From positions 502,001 to 566,000 of the forward strand of contig NW_024067738.1 in the NCBI RefSeq assembly GCF_009389715.1: 64,000 nt of DNA. The letters are read 5' to 3'. The DNA comes from Phoenix dactylifera. Its lineage: Eukaryota; Streptophyta; Magnoliopsida; Arecales; Arecaceae. A program made the position numbers and the translations under genes. Every line of letters begins with the position of its first letter. The first letter of the stretch is position 1. Below the pieces are notes generated by a model. The model saw nothing but the letters and a program-made list of their open reading frames with translations. It was not told the origin of the DNA and made no database searches. Shown one piece after another: positions 48,410 through 58,363 of this stretch.

Positions 48410-48560
48410 ATGGAGAACGAGCCGAGCTCGTCGGCTGAAGCCGGCGGACAGCGAGCCGAGCTCGTCTTGGTCAATGAAGACCGCATCCCAACGCATTGGG
48501 GCATCCCGATAAACCGGGGCATCTCGACGTCTCGAGGCATCCCGGCCGAGGTCGGGGTAG

Positions 48561-49210
48561 GAGCACGAGCCGAGCTCGTCCGGTCAGAGAGGACCGCTAC
48601 TCATAGTCGATGGAGCACGAGCCGAGCTCGTCCGGTCAGAGAGGACCGCTACTCATGGTCGATGGAGCACGAGCCGAGCTCGTCCGGTCAGAGAGGACCG
48701 CTACTCATGGTCGATGGAGCACGAGCCGAGCTCGTCCGGTCAGAGAGGACCGCTACTCATGGTCGATGGAGCACGAGCCGAGCCCGTCCGGTCAGAGAGG
48801 ACCGCTACTCATGGTCGATGGAGCACGAGCCGAGCCCGTCCGGTCAGAGAGGACCGCTACTCATGGTCGATGGAGCACGAGCCGAGCCCGTCCGGTCAGA
48901 GAGGACCGCTACTCATGGTCGATGGAGCACGAGCCGAGCCCGTCCGGTCAGAGAGGACCGCTACTCATGGTCGATGGAGCACGAGCCGAGCCCGTCCGGT
49001 CAGAGAGGACCGCTACTCATGGTCGATGGAGCACGAGCCGAGCTCGTCCGGTCAGAGAGGACCGCTACTCATAGTCGATGGAGCACGAGCCGAGCTCGTC
49101 CGGTCAGAGAGGACCGCTACTCATGGTCGATGGAGCACGAGCCGAGCTCGTCCGGTCAGAGAGGACCGCTACTCATGGTCGATGGAGCACGAGCCGAGCT
49201 CGTCCGGTCA
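48561..49210. repeat. 52-bp tandem array, 12.5 copies
   Basis: Units start with GAGCACGAGCCGAGC at 48561 and every 52 bp up to 49185. They differ only at a few sites (CTCGTCC or CCCGTCC; CATAG or CATGG). Each contains the self-complementary CGAGCTCG or its variant. Related diverged text on both sides (GAGAACGAGCCGAGCTCG near 48413 and 49291) suggests amplification inside a larger older duplication. The array lies between the 3' ends of the antisense gene and pol. Confidence 0.97.
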
Positions 49211-49553
49211 CTTAAGACCGCACTCCGACGTCTCGGGCCATCCCGACGAATCGGGGCATCCCGTTGTGGCGGGGCATCCTGACCGTGGTCAGGGTAGGAG
49301 AACGAGCCGAGCTCGTTGCCGGTGGGAGAGCGCGCCACGAACTCACGAACATCTTCAGGGAGCCCGCGTAGGTACTCCATCATCCCGAGGACCGGGGCAT
49401 CCCAACCGTGGTCAGGGAAGAATAAACCTGATGGCATGAGATAATCAGGAGAATTGGTAAGCTCGGAATAAGCACGCAAACCATCAGTTTATTGTGAAAT
49501 GAAATTCATAGAATGAAATTCAATGGTTGAATAATGGGGAACCCCTTAGGGTT

Positions 49554-50728
49554 CTACTGGTGGTACACGTGGAGATTTTCAGAGCTCCAACTCCGCGGAA
49601 TGGGAGTCCCGTCTAGGGACTCTAGCTTATAAGTCCCGGGTCGGCGGATGCGTGTGACTCGGTATGGTCCTTCCCAATTCGGGGCCAGCTTTCCCTGCTC
49701 AGTTGGTCGGGAGGCTTCAGCTCTTCTGAGGACAAGGTCTCCTGGTCTGAAAGATTTGACTTTGACCCTGGCGTTGTAGTACTGAGCTTGTCTTTTGCTG
49801 GTACCTTGCCATACGCACTCGGGCGGCCTCCCTTGTTTCCTCGATCAGGTCGAGGTTGCCTCTGAGCTGCAAAGAGTTGGAGCCGGCGTCGTGATGCTCG
49901 ACTCTTGGAGAAGGAATCCCAATCTCCAGTGGGATGACAGCCTCCGTCCCGTATGTCAGGTTGAAGGGAGTCTCGCCGGTGGGGAGGCGGAACGTGGTCC
50001 GGTAAGCCCACAGGACATTGTATAGGTCTTCGACCCATTGTCCTTTGGATTTGTCGAGCCTGGCTTTGAGACCCTGCAAAATAGTACGGTTTGTTACCTC
50101 GGTTTCTCCGTTCGTCTGAGGGTGCGCGACAGAGGTGAAGCGATGGTCAATGCCAAGCTCGGAGCAGAACTCCCTGAAGTGGATGTTGTCGAACTGGCGA
50201 CCGTTGTCAGAGATAAGGATGCGGGGAAGCCCGAATCTGCAGATAATGGATTTCCAGACGAAATCCCGCATCTTCTGCTCGGTGATCCGGGCGAGGGGCT
50301 CAGCTTCCACCCACTTTGTGAAATAGTCGATGGAGACGACCAGGAACTTCCTTTGCCCGGTGGCCAGTGGAAATGGCCCGAGGATGTCAATTCCCCACTG
50401 GGCAAAAGGCCAAGGGGAGCTGATAGAAGTCAAAGGAGCCGAGGGCCGGCGCTGAACATTGGCGTTCCTTTGGCACTGGTCACATCTTTGGACGAAGCCC
50501 ATAGCATCCTTCTGGAGTGTCGGCCAATAATATCCTTGGCGCAGAATTTTATGGGCCAATGCTCGCCCTCCCAGATGGTTTCTACAAATCCCTTCGTGGA
50601 CTTCGCGCAGGGCATAATTAGCCTCCGTTGGGCGAAGACATCTGAGGAGGGGAGAGGTGAAGAATCTCCGATAGAGCTTTCCCTTGTATAGTGTGTACCG
50701 GGTGGCGAGGCGCTTGATTCGGCGAGCC
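49554..50728 (-). pseudogene. Integrase of the Tat element
   Basis: The N-terminal zinc-binding H-H-C-C part (EVHEGICRNHLGG ... CDQC) is followed by the catalytic D,D,E core: WGIDILGPFP, ISDNGRQFD and NGETEVTNR. A frameshift near 49790 separates the core from its C-terminal end (GKLAPNWEGPYRVTRIRRPG ... ENLHVYHQ, stop at 49554). An in-frame TGA just upstream (after LPAGE at ~50731) cuts it off from the RNase H part. Confidence 0.88.
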
Positions 50729-50730
50729 TC

Positions 50731-51288
50731 TCATTCACCAGCGGGGAGGGTTTCGTCTTGCAGATAGCTGATGAGTTCATCCATCCAGCTTGGCTCGAAC
50801 TCAGTGCAGAGGGTCTGCTCGGGCTCGTCTGTACTGGGCTTTTGGAGATATTCCAGTACTGCCTCTTTGAGAAGCTCGCTCATGCGAGAGGATGCCAGCT
50901 TTGATAGCTGGTCGGCCCTGAGATTCTCTGACCTGGCAACATGTTGAATATGAAAGGATTCCAAGATCGAGACGAGATCCCGTACCTTCTGAAGATACTT
51001 CTGCATGGTCGGGTCTCTGGCTTCGAAGCCGCCCATAATTTGGTTGACGACGAGCTGAGAATCACTGAAGGCCTTCAAGTCCTTCACTCCTAGCTCTTTG
51101 GCTAGCTTAAGCCCGGCGACAAGTGCCTCATACTCTGCCATGTTATTTGAAGCAGGAAATTCGAGGCGCAAGGCTTGCTCGGCAACCACCCCCTCCGGGC
51201 TGGTGAGGATAAGTCCCGCTCCGCTACCCCCCAAGTTTGAAGAGCCATCGACATACAGAGTCCATGTCAAACTCGGGGTCAGCTCCAC
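50731..51288 (-). pseudogene. Second (archaeal-type) RNase H of the Tat element
   Basis: A separate RNase H fold with Asp in YVDGSSN, Glu in NMAEYEAL and Asp in AFSDSQLVV lies between the RT-linked RNase H and integrase. An additional RNase H here is a hallmark of Tat elements. A one-base frameshift near 51330 separates it from the upstream frame, and a TGA ends it before integrase. Confidence 0.85.
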
Positions 51289-51313
51289 CGGTGGCTCAGG
51301 TTCAGGCTCGACC

Positions 51314-53257
51314 TCATCCGGTATGGTTGCACTCGACTATAAAGTCTGCGAGTGCTTGTGCTTTGATCGCCGGTCTGGGCCGGTACTCGATGTCGAATTC
51401 CCCGAGCTCAATGGCCCATTTAGTGATCCGACCCGCACGATCTGATCTCTGCAGGATCTGCTTGACCGGCTGGTCAGTCAGCACAGCCACTGTATGAGCT
51501 TGGAAGTAGGGTCGGAGCCTCCGAGCCGAGATGACCAAAGCATAGGCGGTCTTCTCAAGCTTGGAGTATCGGGTCTCGGCGTCCCTTAAGACCCGACTGG
51601 TATAATATACTGGCTTCTGGAGTTTGCCCTGCTCTCGGACCAGGACCGAGCTTACTGCTACAGGGGAGACAGCTAGATACAAGTAGAGGAGTTCACCCTG
51701 TTGAGGCTTTATGAGCAGGGGAGGGGAAGCCAGTAGGTGCTTGAGCTCTTCAAAAGATTGCTGGCACTTGTCCGACCACAAAAAGTTCTTCGGCTTCTTG
51801 AGGGCTGCAAAGAATGGAAGGCAGCGCTCGGCCGAGTGGGAGATGAATCTCCCGAGGGCTGCCACTCGGCCCGTGAGCCGCTGTACCTCTTTGACCGTCC
51901 TGGGAGGTGTCATCTCTTGGAGGGCTCGGATCTTTTCTGGATTGGCCTCAATTCCTCGTTGTGTAATGATGAAGCCGAGAAATTTGCCGGAGGTGACCCC
52001 GAATGCGCATTTAGCTGGGTTGAGCTTCATCTGGTACTTTCGGAGTGTGGAGAATGCTTCATTGAGGTCGGCTATTTGGTCTTGCGCCACCTTGCTTTTC
52101 ACCAGCATGTCATCCACGTAGACCTTCATGTTTCGGCCTATTTGGTCTTTGAAGATCCGGCTGACCAGCCTTTGATAAGTTGCCCCGGCGTTTTTCAGGC
52201 CGAATGGCATCACTTTATAGCAGTAGGTTCTCCCGTCGGTGATGAAGGCTGTCTTTTCCTCATCTTCTGGCGCCATGCGGATCTGGTTGTATCCGGAAAA
52301 AGCGTCCATGAATGCCAGCAGCTCGTGACCCGAGGTGGAGTCCACGAGCTGGTCGATGCTGGGAAGTGGAAAGCTGTCCTTCGGGCAGGCTTTATTCAGG
52401 TCGGTGTAGTCCACGCACATACGCCACTTCCTGCTGGCTTTCTTGACGAGGACCACATTGGCGAGCCATTCTGGGTAGGATATCTCCCGGATGAAGCTGG
52501 CTTCAAGGAGCTTGCCGACCTCCTCGGCTGCTGCTCGTTGTCGTTCAGGGGCGGCGCCTCGCTTCTTTTGTCGCACGGGCTTGCAGGTCGGCTTCACCTG
52601 AAGCCGGTGGACCATGACCTCCGGATCTATCCCTGGCATGTCTACAGGCGACCATGCGAAGACATCCATATTGTCCCGTAGGAAGTTGACGAGGCGACTC
52701 CTCTCGTGTTCGCCAAGGCCAGAGCCGACCTGCACGGTTAGCTCGGGAAAGTCTTCTCGTAAGGGAACTTGAATTAACAACTCACCAGGCTCTACCCGCT
52801 CTTTCTGGGGGTTGACCCGTGCCTCCATAACTTCAGTTGAGGGCTGGTCAGTCGTTGGGGCAGGCACCTCGGCTGGTTGTCTTGCTTCGTGGGTCGCTAG
52901 ATAGCATCGTCTTGCCACCATTTGGTCCCCTCGAACTTCACCGACTCCCTGGCTGGTAGGGAATCGCATCAGCAGGTGGTGAGTTGAGACCGCTGCTCGG
53001 AGGGCGTTGAGTCCTGGCCTTCCGAGGATGGCGTTGTAAACCGAGGGCAGGCGTATTACAAGGAAGCTCATACCCACGGTACTTTCACGAGGGGCGAGCC
53101 CGGCTGTGACCAGAAGGTCGATCTCGCCCTCTACTGGGACTGAATCCCCAGTGAATCCAACTAGCGGAGCATTCATCCTCCGTAGCTGTTCTTTTGTCAT
53201 CCCCATTTTTACAATAAGCACCAAAATACAAAACATTCGCCGAGCTTCCATTATCAA
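51314..53257 (-). pseudogene. Protease C-part, reverse transcriptase and RNase H
   Basis: A single frame of 647 codons. Residues ~18-110 are the C-terminal half of the aspartic protease (AILGRPGLNALRAAVS). The RT spans ~240-430 with LLAFMDAFSGYNQI, YKVMPFGLKNAGATYQ and the catalytic YVDD at ~380-383. The connection and RNase H (~440-640) follow (SRVLRDAETRYSKLEK, DQPVKQIL). The start of the frame overlaps the end of the gag-protease frame. A frameshift near 53210 cuts the protease after its active site, so no complete Gag-Pol is predicted. RT motifs themselves look intact. Confidence 0.92.
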
Positions 53258-54980
53258 CCAGGATGCGTTTTACATCAAATTTATTTATGATCATGGAGAT
53301 GACCACGGCATCATCATGGGGAGTTTCGACTCCCTCTAGATCATCATCTGAGAAGGAGATGGCTTCAGAGGTGCGCGGGCGCTTCGAGGAGGCTTCTTCC
53401 CCTGAGGCTTCCCCAGCCGAGGTCCCGCCTCGGATAGTGTTGATGACGCCGGCGATGGGCTTGTTGGCATTTGAACCTTCAGGCTGTGCTGCTCCTTCGG
53501 CTGGCTTCTTCCCTTCACGCCGGCCTTGCACAAACCGATCGAGCACCCCTCGGCGAATGAGTGCTTCGATCTCATTTCGGAGCTGATAACAATCCTCGGT
53601 ATCATGGCCGTGATCCCGGTGGAAACGGCAATACTTCCGGACATCACGCCGGATTCTGGTGTCTGGCTTCGGAGGTGGGAGCCGGATGCAATTCCGACTC
53701 TCAATCTCCATGAGGATTTCAGCCCGAGGAGCATTGAGGGGAGTATACTTTTCATACCTCCCTTCAGGTGCACGGGCCTGCAGTGAGAACCTCGGGCGGA
53801 GTGGTGACCTCTGCTGTGGCGGTCCTCTCAACCGGGGTGGACTCTTCGGGCGGGGCGGATTCTTAGCTCGTCGCGGAGACGGGCTTCTGGGCCGGCCGCG
53901 CTCCTCGCGGCGTCTTTTCTTGGGGTTCTGCTCGGTCCCACCCCGCCTAACCGCCACGGCCTCTTCTGCCTTGGCATACTTCCGCGCCCGAGCGAACATT
54001 TCGGTAAGGTCCGTGGGGAAATTCTTCTTGATCGAGAAGAGGAATCTGTAGGACCGGGCTCCAGTCTTCAATGCCGACATGGCGATTGACTGGTCAAGCT
54101 CCCGGACCTCCCATGTTGCGGCGGTGAACCGGTCCAAGTACTCCTTGAAGGATTCTCCCTCCGTTTGTTTGATATCAAGGAGGGAGTCGGATGTCCGCCG
54201 CTGGGGCTGGCTGGCGGCAAAGTTGCCAGCAAATTGTCTGCCGAGCTGCTCAAAGGAAGAGACAGTACTCGGCTTCAGCCCGGTGAACCAAAGCCGGGCT
54301 GGTCCTCGGAGTGTCGCCGGGAAAGCTTTGCACATCATGGCCTCCGAGGCTCCTTGTAGGGCCATTAAGACCCGGTAACTCTCCAGGTGGTCAAGGGGAT
54401 CGGCCTTGCCGTTGTAGGGCTCCACCTGGGGCATCTTGAACCGTAGCGGAACCGGTTCATCTTCAATCTCCGGGGAGAAGGGCGACTTCGTAGTAAACTC
54501 AAAGTCGCCATCGCGCCCCGATTTCCTGCCATGGAGTGCCTGGATTTGGCGCTCCAGCTTCTCGACCTCCTGTCGAGTTCATCGTTCTGGAGGATTGCTG
54601 CAGCGGTTCGCTCGGGTGCAGGTTGCCCTGGAACCGACTCAGCTTCTGAAGGTTGTGGCCAGCCTCCATGGCCTCTGACGGGGTGCTCTCTCCAGAGGGA
54701 GGGCCTGGACTTGAGAGTCCTGACCTCGAAGGGGAAGTCCGCTTGCAGGAGGCTCCGGTTGGACTGGAGCCGGAGAAGGCGGTGCCGTTGGGATGCCCCT
54801 GGGTTGCAGGCTTTGGACAGCGGTGGCCAAGGCCTGCACCTGTTGCACCAGGGCATCGAATTGCTCCGGCCGAACTTGATGAACTGACTCAGCCGGAGGT
54901 GGTGAGTTCCGGACGGAATGCTCAGGACTGGGTGGAGGACGTCGAGAGGCGTTGGAAGCCCCTTTGCTTCTTAGCTTCAT
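53085..54980 (-). pseudogene. Gag and protease N-part of the Tat element
   Basis: The likely start is MKLRSKG (ATG at 54980). The capsid-like part begins near 54434 (PYNGKADPLDHLESYRVLM, ARLWFTGLKP, SFEQLGRQF). An Arg/Pro-rich linker follows, then an unusual knuckle, CRFHRDHGHDTEDC, with His in place of the second Cys. The protease active site reads LVDNGSSANVLY. Two compensating frameshifts lie around 54650 and 54570, before the capsid part. The frame runs past the protease break into noise and stops at 53085. Confidence 0.88.
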
Positions 54981-55015
54981 GGCAGCGAACTCGGGCCCTT
55001 CCTCTAGCGCCAATT

Positions 55016-56265
55016 TGTTGCAGGAAATTGGACCCGGGGGCTACCGCGAAGCCGGGAAAGGAGGAGCTTCGCTGCAGGGACGGTGGTCGGCGGCGCGCCG
55101 ACTGGTGACGTCCTCCTGGAGGGGTGTAAGTCCTGCAAAAAAGCTGGTGGCCGGGCTCCCCGGCGCCGGCCCTCCGATGCTTAAGTCAGAGGGGGCAGAT
55201 ATGTGGAGAGAGCAAGGAAGAGAGTATATGGAGAAGACAGCAGGAATATTTGGATAAGGTGAAGAAGATGAAGAGGATGATATCCTCCATTGTGTCTGTG
55301 CTGTTTGCTTCTTTTCACCCGGTCCAGGAGGGTTCTGTCCGGGGGGCCCCCCTTCCCTTCTCCCAGGTTTCTTTTTATAGAAGGGGATTACGTTACCTGG
55401 GAGGTGGCAGGGGAATTTGTCTCTTTTCGTCATAATTGGGCACGATTTGGCCCATTGATGGCGTAGTGGAGAACGGGACCAAATCAGACCGGAACCAGGG
55501 AGTTGTCACGGTCGATCGGACCTGTTGGAGTGGTTGAACCGCCGGCCGTGATGGGCCTGGGGTCCGTGGATGGTAAGTGCATTTATTACCGAATGAACCG
55601 ACGGTCAGGGAGAGTGATACGCTTTGATGGTTTAGTGATCCGGAGATCGTCTTGAGCCGTGTTTATTAAATGACTGAGTGCATTGGAGACTTGAGGGAGT
55701 CTCATGCATTAATGGCAGGTCGTGCCGAAATACCTGCGGAGATCTTATGCCTTGATGGCTCGGAGATAGTGGCAGGTTGTAGTAGAGTCGCGTGTATAGC
55801 CGCCGGACCTTTCGAGAAAGCTAGGCGGGGAGGAGTATTAGTTAAAGGCATCGGCTCGGCAAGAGTGCCGAGCCGAGCCGGTCGCCCAGAGGGGCGCCCT
55901 GTGGCGGAGTTGCTTCTAGTACTTCTGGTCGACGCCCTTTGGGCGAGCACCTTCTAGCCGAGCGCCTTTATTTGGCGGTCTCTGGTCGGCGCTTCCTAGT
56001 TCGAGCGCTTCTCTGGTCGGCGTTCTTCTGGTCGGCTCTTTCTAGCCGAGCATCCTACTTGGGACGTGTTGGTTGGTCCGAGCGCCTCTTGGCGCTCCGG
56101 TCGGCACTCTTGGGCCGAGCATCTTTTTCGGATTGGCGCTCTCTAGCCGAGCACCCCTCTGGTTGGTGCTCTCTGGTCGGCACTCTTTGGCCGAGCACCT
56201 TTCCGGTCGGCGCTTTTTGGCCGAGCGCCTCCGTGGTGGTATGACTTGGGGTTTTTCCCCCAACA
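55016..56265 (-). repeat. 5' LTR of the Tat-type element
   Basis: It is 1,250 bp long. A TATA-like CTATAAAAAG lies on the minus strand at 55380-55371, a plausible promoter for the genomic transcript. Compared with the 3' LTR I count about 20 differences by eye, several of them one-base indels in homopolymers. Confidence 0.95.
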
Positions 56266-57481
56266 GCTTGCATTTATAATTAATTGAATTTTCTATAGAA
56301 ATGGGACTCTACATGTTGGTTTTGGTCCATCGCCTTGTGGCTAACCTCTATCCGATCGTACTCACCCCCACCATCCCAAACAAAAATCATATGAGGTAGG
56401 CATCGGAGAAAGAAATATGGAACCAGCTTCTTATTTTGAAACGTTTCCTCTGGTACCTATCTTCGAGAATAAATCTAAATGTCAAAGACTTTTTCCTATT
56501 GGAGCCACCAATCTCGTGATTAAAAGAAAGTGTGGCATCCTCCTTCTTCTTCCTTTTCATATCGTGTTTTCAGCCTCTTTATTCCTCGTTTTTAGAACGT
56601 GGTTTCATCCTCTTTCTTCCTCGTTTTCAAAATGTGCATTTTATCGGTATGTTCTACATTTTCAAGTGATACACACCCGATAATTAGTTATCTAGTAAGT
56701 TAATACGTATCTCTAGATATATCAATACATAATTTTCAGAATATGATATTTACTAGCACACATAGTATACGACCAAGTGATATACGCTTAGTAAATTAAG
56801 TAAAACTCAAAAACTTCTCTTATACATAATATGAATCGAGTCAGTTCAGAAATTCTAGCTTCAACCAACCTGAGGAAGAAGCAAAGAAAGAGGAAGAAGG
56901 CACATCCATGTTGCAGCACTAACGACAGGCAACGTGATCCTCTTTGCCATTCTCTTTAATTCTCCATCCAGATTATCTTCACCTGAATAATCTATCTAAC
57001 AGGAATAAGTGTCAATGATGCACCAACCTGGTCAATTTGGAGTTATTTCAAAGCAATAGCAGCGAGAACACTTTTAGAGCAATTGATGGATGGTGGATCT
57101 AGTAATGACTTGGATTAAGGGACTGTTAGGCTTTTTTATACTAGATATATACCTTCCAGAGACTTAGGTCCAAACATCATCAAAAGAAACAATTCCCTGG
57201 TTTTTCTCCAAAATTGCGATCTTTGGGCCAAACATGTAGCAGCCCATGAAAATAGTTCTCATTATCCTCCTACAATAAATCCATCAATCTCCCATTTCCA
57301 TACCTCTGCAGTATTCTTCGCCATTAGGTACTCCATAACCCAATTGATTGGGTAATAGAAGAGAAAATCAACCAACCAAAATAATTTCCAAGACTATAGA
57401 TGTGGGCCACAGGTATGGGATCATCCAAGCAAAACTATATAAGCATATATTCTTCCCATTAGAGAGACGTAGGAGATGGTA
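56266..57481. other. Spacer, no gene seen
   Basis: AT-rich DNA. It starts with the second GCTTG target duplication of the Tat element. No supported gene or RNA. Confidence 0.4.
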
Positions 57482-57975
57482 TGTAACACCCTGAACCAGG
57501 GTTAGGGTGGCTTAAGTAATTTTTACCAGTTATTAAGCATCTTCATGATTTTAACCTAGTTTATTATGAGAATCCGAATGCACATGAAAGGTGAGGGAAT
57601 ATCAAAATTTTATGATGCAAATTGGATGGAAATTTTTCAGGAAGTTTGATTCAAAATCAATTCAAAAGGTTTGGAATTTCAGCTGTTACAGAAAATTTTA
57701 CGGTTCCACGGATTGAGAGTGCAATAACTCTGGATATAGTCCATGAATTTAGGTAAAATTTTAAACACATAATCTACATTGAGTGAGGATTTACTGTTGG
57801 AATTTCAGCTCAAATGGATTAGCCTACAGCCTGGAACAAAACAAGTTAGGTGAGTTCCTCGGAAGCCTGTCATTACAGAAAACTGCAAGACCTAGATTTG
57901 TCCAAAATTTCTGTGAAAAGTAGGGAAGCATGACGTGGCCTGAAACCTAGTTTTTAAAACCCCTGGGAACCACTC

Positions 57976-58039
57976 TTTTGACACGTTAGGTATCTGGGAA
58001 GCTAACGTGTCAAAAGGAAGGGGGGGGGGGGGGGGGGGG
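57976..58039. other. Perfect 14-bp hairpin followed by a 20-G run
   Basis: TTTTGACACGTTAG (57976-57989) and CTAACGTGTCAAAA (58002-58015) are exact reverse complements with a 12-base loop. GGAAG and then an unbroken G run (58020-58039) follow directly. Both halves can form strong secondary structure. Confidence 0.9.
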
Positions 58040-58363
58040 TCTAGCAAGTTTTCAGCAGGCAGCAACTTGTGCTGCTGCTGTTCAACCGTTAGGAGAAGTT
58101 CAATTGTTGGTTGTAGGTGCCAGCCCAAATCAGGCCAAAAAAAGCTCCAGAGAGGGAGAGAGGAAGCTAGGGAAGAGAGAGAGATACTTAGAGAATCCAA
58201 AGAATTTGTGGAAGAAGGTTTAAAGTAAAGAGGAAGAGCAACTTGCTGTTGGGCTGCAGAACAGAAATACAGAAATTTCTGGCGCACCCAGGCTTCCCAG
58301 CGAATTTCAGGTGAGTTTTCCAAACTTTTTAGTGTTTCTAATTGTAGTCCCACCACTACAGGA

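Larger units (their letters stand above)
43073..56265 (-). mobile_element. Complete 13.2-kb Ty3/gypsy element of the Tat type
   Basis: LTRs at 43073-44319 and 55016-56265 (TGTTG...CAACA) are flanked by the perfect duplication GCTTG (43068-43072, 56266-56270). The coding order on the minus strand (gag, protease, RT, RNase H, second RNase H, integrase), the long 3' region with tandem repeats and an extra antisense gene are known traits of the Tat group (compare Retand and Grande). The primer-binding site is near 54996-55013 (TTGGCGCTAGAGG) and the polypurine tract at 44320-44333 (a G6 run). The LTRs differ at roughly 20 positions by eye, so the insertion is young. The coding part is nevertheless broken at several points, so this copy needs helper proteins. 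Confidence 0.95.

Noticed and set aside
47666..48496. 276-aa minus-strand frame with repeated motifs
   Set aside because: It is a translation of the dimeric tandem array; no independent evidence of a gene.
47587..49210. CRISPR array
   Set aside because: Regular repeats but no unique spacers; plant nuclear retroelement context; units are contiguous tandem repeats.
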